From Tigriopus japonicus (taxonomy: Eukaryota; Arthropoda; Copepoda; Harpacticoida; Harpacticidae), in NCBI GenBank assembly GCA_010645155.1, contig JAAGOF010000046.1, positions 137,783 to 201,782 of the forward strand: DNA of 64,000 nucleotides. The letters run 5' to 3'. The notes under the pieces were generated by a model, which saw only the letters and a program-made list of their open reading frames with translations, had not been told where the DNA came from and ran no database searches. Positions 61,901 to 64,000 of this stretch are shown in pieces (positions within the stretch are counted from its first letter, which is position 1; each line of letters begins with the position of its first letter). The position numbers were made by a program, and so were the translations under genes.

Positions 61901-63580
61901 GAATTCCATTTCGATCAATTATCACTTCAAGCAATTAGATAGATCACAATCACGAGCAAGACGTCAGACAGGAGGCGCTACACACTCATGGAACCTCCCC
62001 GTTGAGGAATGTTTGAATTCGTATGAAAACGGGGAAGTTTGGAAGATGAGAGAAGATAATCAGGTTCCAAAGCCAGTTTGACGGAGTTTCCTTTCCCGTT
62101 CCCTGCGCACGCATGAACGAAGGGAGCCTATTGGCAATGGGCCTAGAAGAGGCCCATCACAGACAAAACGACATCAACAATAACAATTGGCAAATACTTT
62201 TACTACTACTGCTTCTATGTGCCACGAAGAGGACTGTAGATTTCCGCTCAACAATACACTTCTGGAATTGGAATTGAACATGAATGAGACTTCTCTGGAG
62301 AAACTGTTTAACGTTTTCATATGCATAAGCAAACAACCTTATCACACTTCAGGGGAATTTAGACAATGAATGGGGTTCCAGCCTCCCTTGCGTTTAGAGT
62401 TTTGAAGATATCAGAAATGTGATTCTCTGGTAATTCCCATTACATATATCCTCAGTTCAAGCCACTAAAACTGGTTGTTTTTCCACTCAAGACGTTAAAA
62501 CCAGAGTTGTACCATTCCATCTCATTGTTTACACTGAGCCATCTCTGCATTCCACAGGTGGTATCGTTTAGTATACTTACTATACCCCCTTACCCATGGT
62601 TTCCTTCTAGATGGTACTTGACGAAAACTTTAGAGGCTTGGCTCCAACTTGATCTGAGATAGCAGATTTTTCAATGGAGCTGAAAATGATGTTGCATTCC
62701 AAACCTAAAAATTGTTGAGATTACTCACCTTTAGAAAAATTCGAGAGCACACCTGTTGGCAGATGCACCACTCTGTTCTATTTAAATGAACTACAAAGTT
62801 TCATGAGAACACAAACAATGACTAACAACCAGTGTCATTGGCCTTGATCCAAAATCTATGTCAACCCTGAATACCTTTGCGCATGACGTCACACAAATCA
62901 GGGCCTGTCGCGCACGTGCGTATACGTCTCGGAAAATAACAACTGGTCGGCTTTAACTTTGAACATCTTATCGTCAAATGACGTATTTGAACATATTATA
63001 CGACAGTCTATTGGACTGAAAAATGACCTATGAACACCCATGTGTATATCAATACGTTACATCTCGCGCTAAGTCATAACAAAAACCCAAAATTATTGTG
63101 ATGTAATTCCCAATTCTGGGGAAGCGCAAACACACGGGAAAGAACACTCTCGGTCTGTTCATTCACTATGTTTTGTTGGTCCTCTAACTGGCGCCTCCTC
63201 CCTACACTCTGAAATGAGAACGTAAACTTGTGAGCGAGTGGAATTTCCTCCTCGTTCACAGGGAACAAACGTCAAGAGCGCTCACTCACATGGACTTTGA
63301 GAGGAGAGGAGTGCGCATTGCGCACCTTCACCTCACCAATAATAGTGAGGAACATCCCGAATGAAGAACAGTTTCAAAGCTAGCATCAAAGCGAAAACAC
63401 ACGAGCAATTTTGCATCAAAAGTTCAACTAACAAAAGTTCAAGTTCCAACTTGGAGGAGACTTCATCACTCAAGTGGTTCCTAACTGGACAGTGCTTTCA
63501 AGACACGAGTGTTTCGATTACTATTCAAGACGAATTCTACCGACACAATTGCACCTCAAACCCCACCCGCCGCTAATAAC

Positions 63581-63644
63581 ATGAGATTGCGGGATTTATT
63601 AAATCTATCATCCTCTAAAGGATCCACTACCACAATGCAAAAAG
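63581..63644 (+). CDS. Possible first coding exon of a gene extending past the right edge
   Basis: ATG in AATAACATG opens MRLRDLLNLSSSKGSTTTMQ, then K, and meets a strong donor (AAG|GTAAGA), leaving phase 1. Upstream lie about 300 nt of open, A/C-rich sequence that could be 5' UTR. No second exon is visible in the remaining 350 bases. Product unknown. Confidence 0.3.
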
Positions 63645-64000
63645 GTAAGAATCCAAACCATTATTTCATACTGTAGCATTGTTTTGGCTAAGACAGGGTG
63701 AAAATAGTACAGAAAGAGCCACTTTTGGATGCTACTTCATTCGGGAAGTTGTGAAATGTGTCCTTGCCATTTGCAGAACTACGCACTTGGATTGAAAAAT
63801 AAAACCTTGGCTGGTGCAACAACCATCCTTGACGATATAGTGGTAGTGCAAGTCGTCGTTGAGGTAGTAAGAGTAGTAGCATTACTAGCAATGCATTGGA
63901 GCGCTCGCTCGCTGAGTAGGCCTACTACTACTATACCATGACCATTCTATACCAGTGATGATAATGCAGATACTTTGTTGTCCATGATTCACTTGCAAAG

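Larger units (their letters stand above)
54236..63580. other. Gene-poor stretch
   Basis: AT-rich sequence with simple repeats at 55.29 and 58.96 kb. No open frame here has domain or splice support. The last 400 bases may be 5' UTR or promoter of the candidate exon at 63,581. Confidence 0.6.

Noticed and set aside
1..64000. CRISPR arrays, operons, bacterial promoters, integrons
   Set aside because: The window is eukaryotic with spliced genes; no regularly spaced direct repeats were seen.

Overview
This is a eukaryotic nuclear window. Its genes are split by GT-AG introns, its spacers are long and AT-rich, and it carries decayed retroelements. The proteins, the arthropod-style gene structure (many introns of 60-110 nt beside a few of several kb) and the retroelement types point to a protostome animal. 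An arthropod, possibly a small crustacean such as a copepod, is my best inference; nothing in the sequence proves the taxon.

Positions 1-33,440 are dominated by one plus-strand gene: a metabotropic glutamate receptor (class C GPCR) that most resembles vertebrate group III receptors. Its first exons lie left of the window. Eleven exons from 3,190 to 33,008 join with consistent phases into 2,982 nt (993 codons plus stop). They encode most of the Venus-flytrap ligand domain, the cysteine-rich linker, seven transmembrane helices and a low-complexity tail. Two inserts in the ligand domain, of about 17 and about 39 residues, set it apart from vertebrate relatives. Its large introns hold a LINE remnant (10.9-11.1 kb), an inverted-repeat pair (9.1-9.7 kb) and, on the opposite strand, an apparently complete two-exon gene for a 137-residue multi-pass membrane protein of unknown family (27.4-27.9 kb).

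At 33,868-35,871, about 0.45 kb after the receptor's polyadenylation signal, is a complete six-exon gene for a secreted S28-family serine carboxypeptidase (PRSS16 / K12H4.7-like, 552 residues). Its Ser-Asp-His triad is intact.

From 36 kb to the end (28 kb) there is almost no convincing coding sequence. It holds a weak minus-strand transmembrane exon candidate (38.3-38.4 kb), a frameshifted LRR-like pseudogene candidate (47.9-48.4 kb), a solo LTR (49.4 kb), a short LTR retrotransposon with matching 125-bp LTRs around an assembly gap (52.25-53.46 kb), a second LINE remnant (53.8-54.2 kb), and a possible first coding exon of a gene running off the right edge (63.58 kb). The two confident genes have no evident pathway link; they are simply neighbours on one strand.
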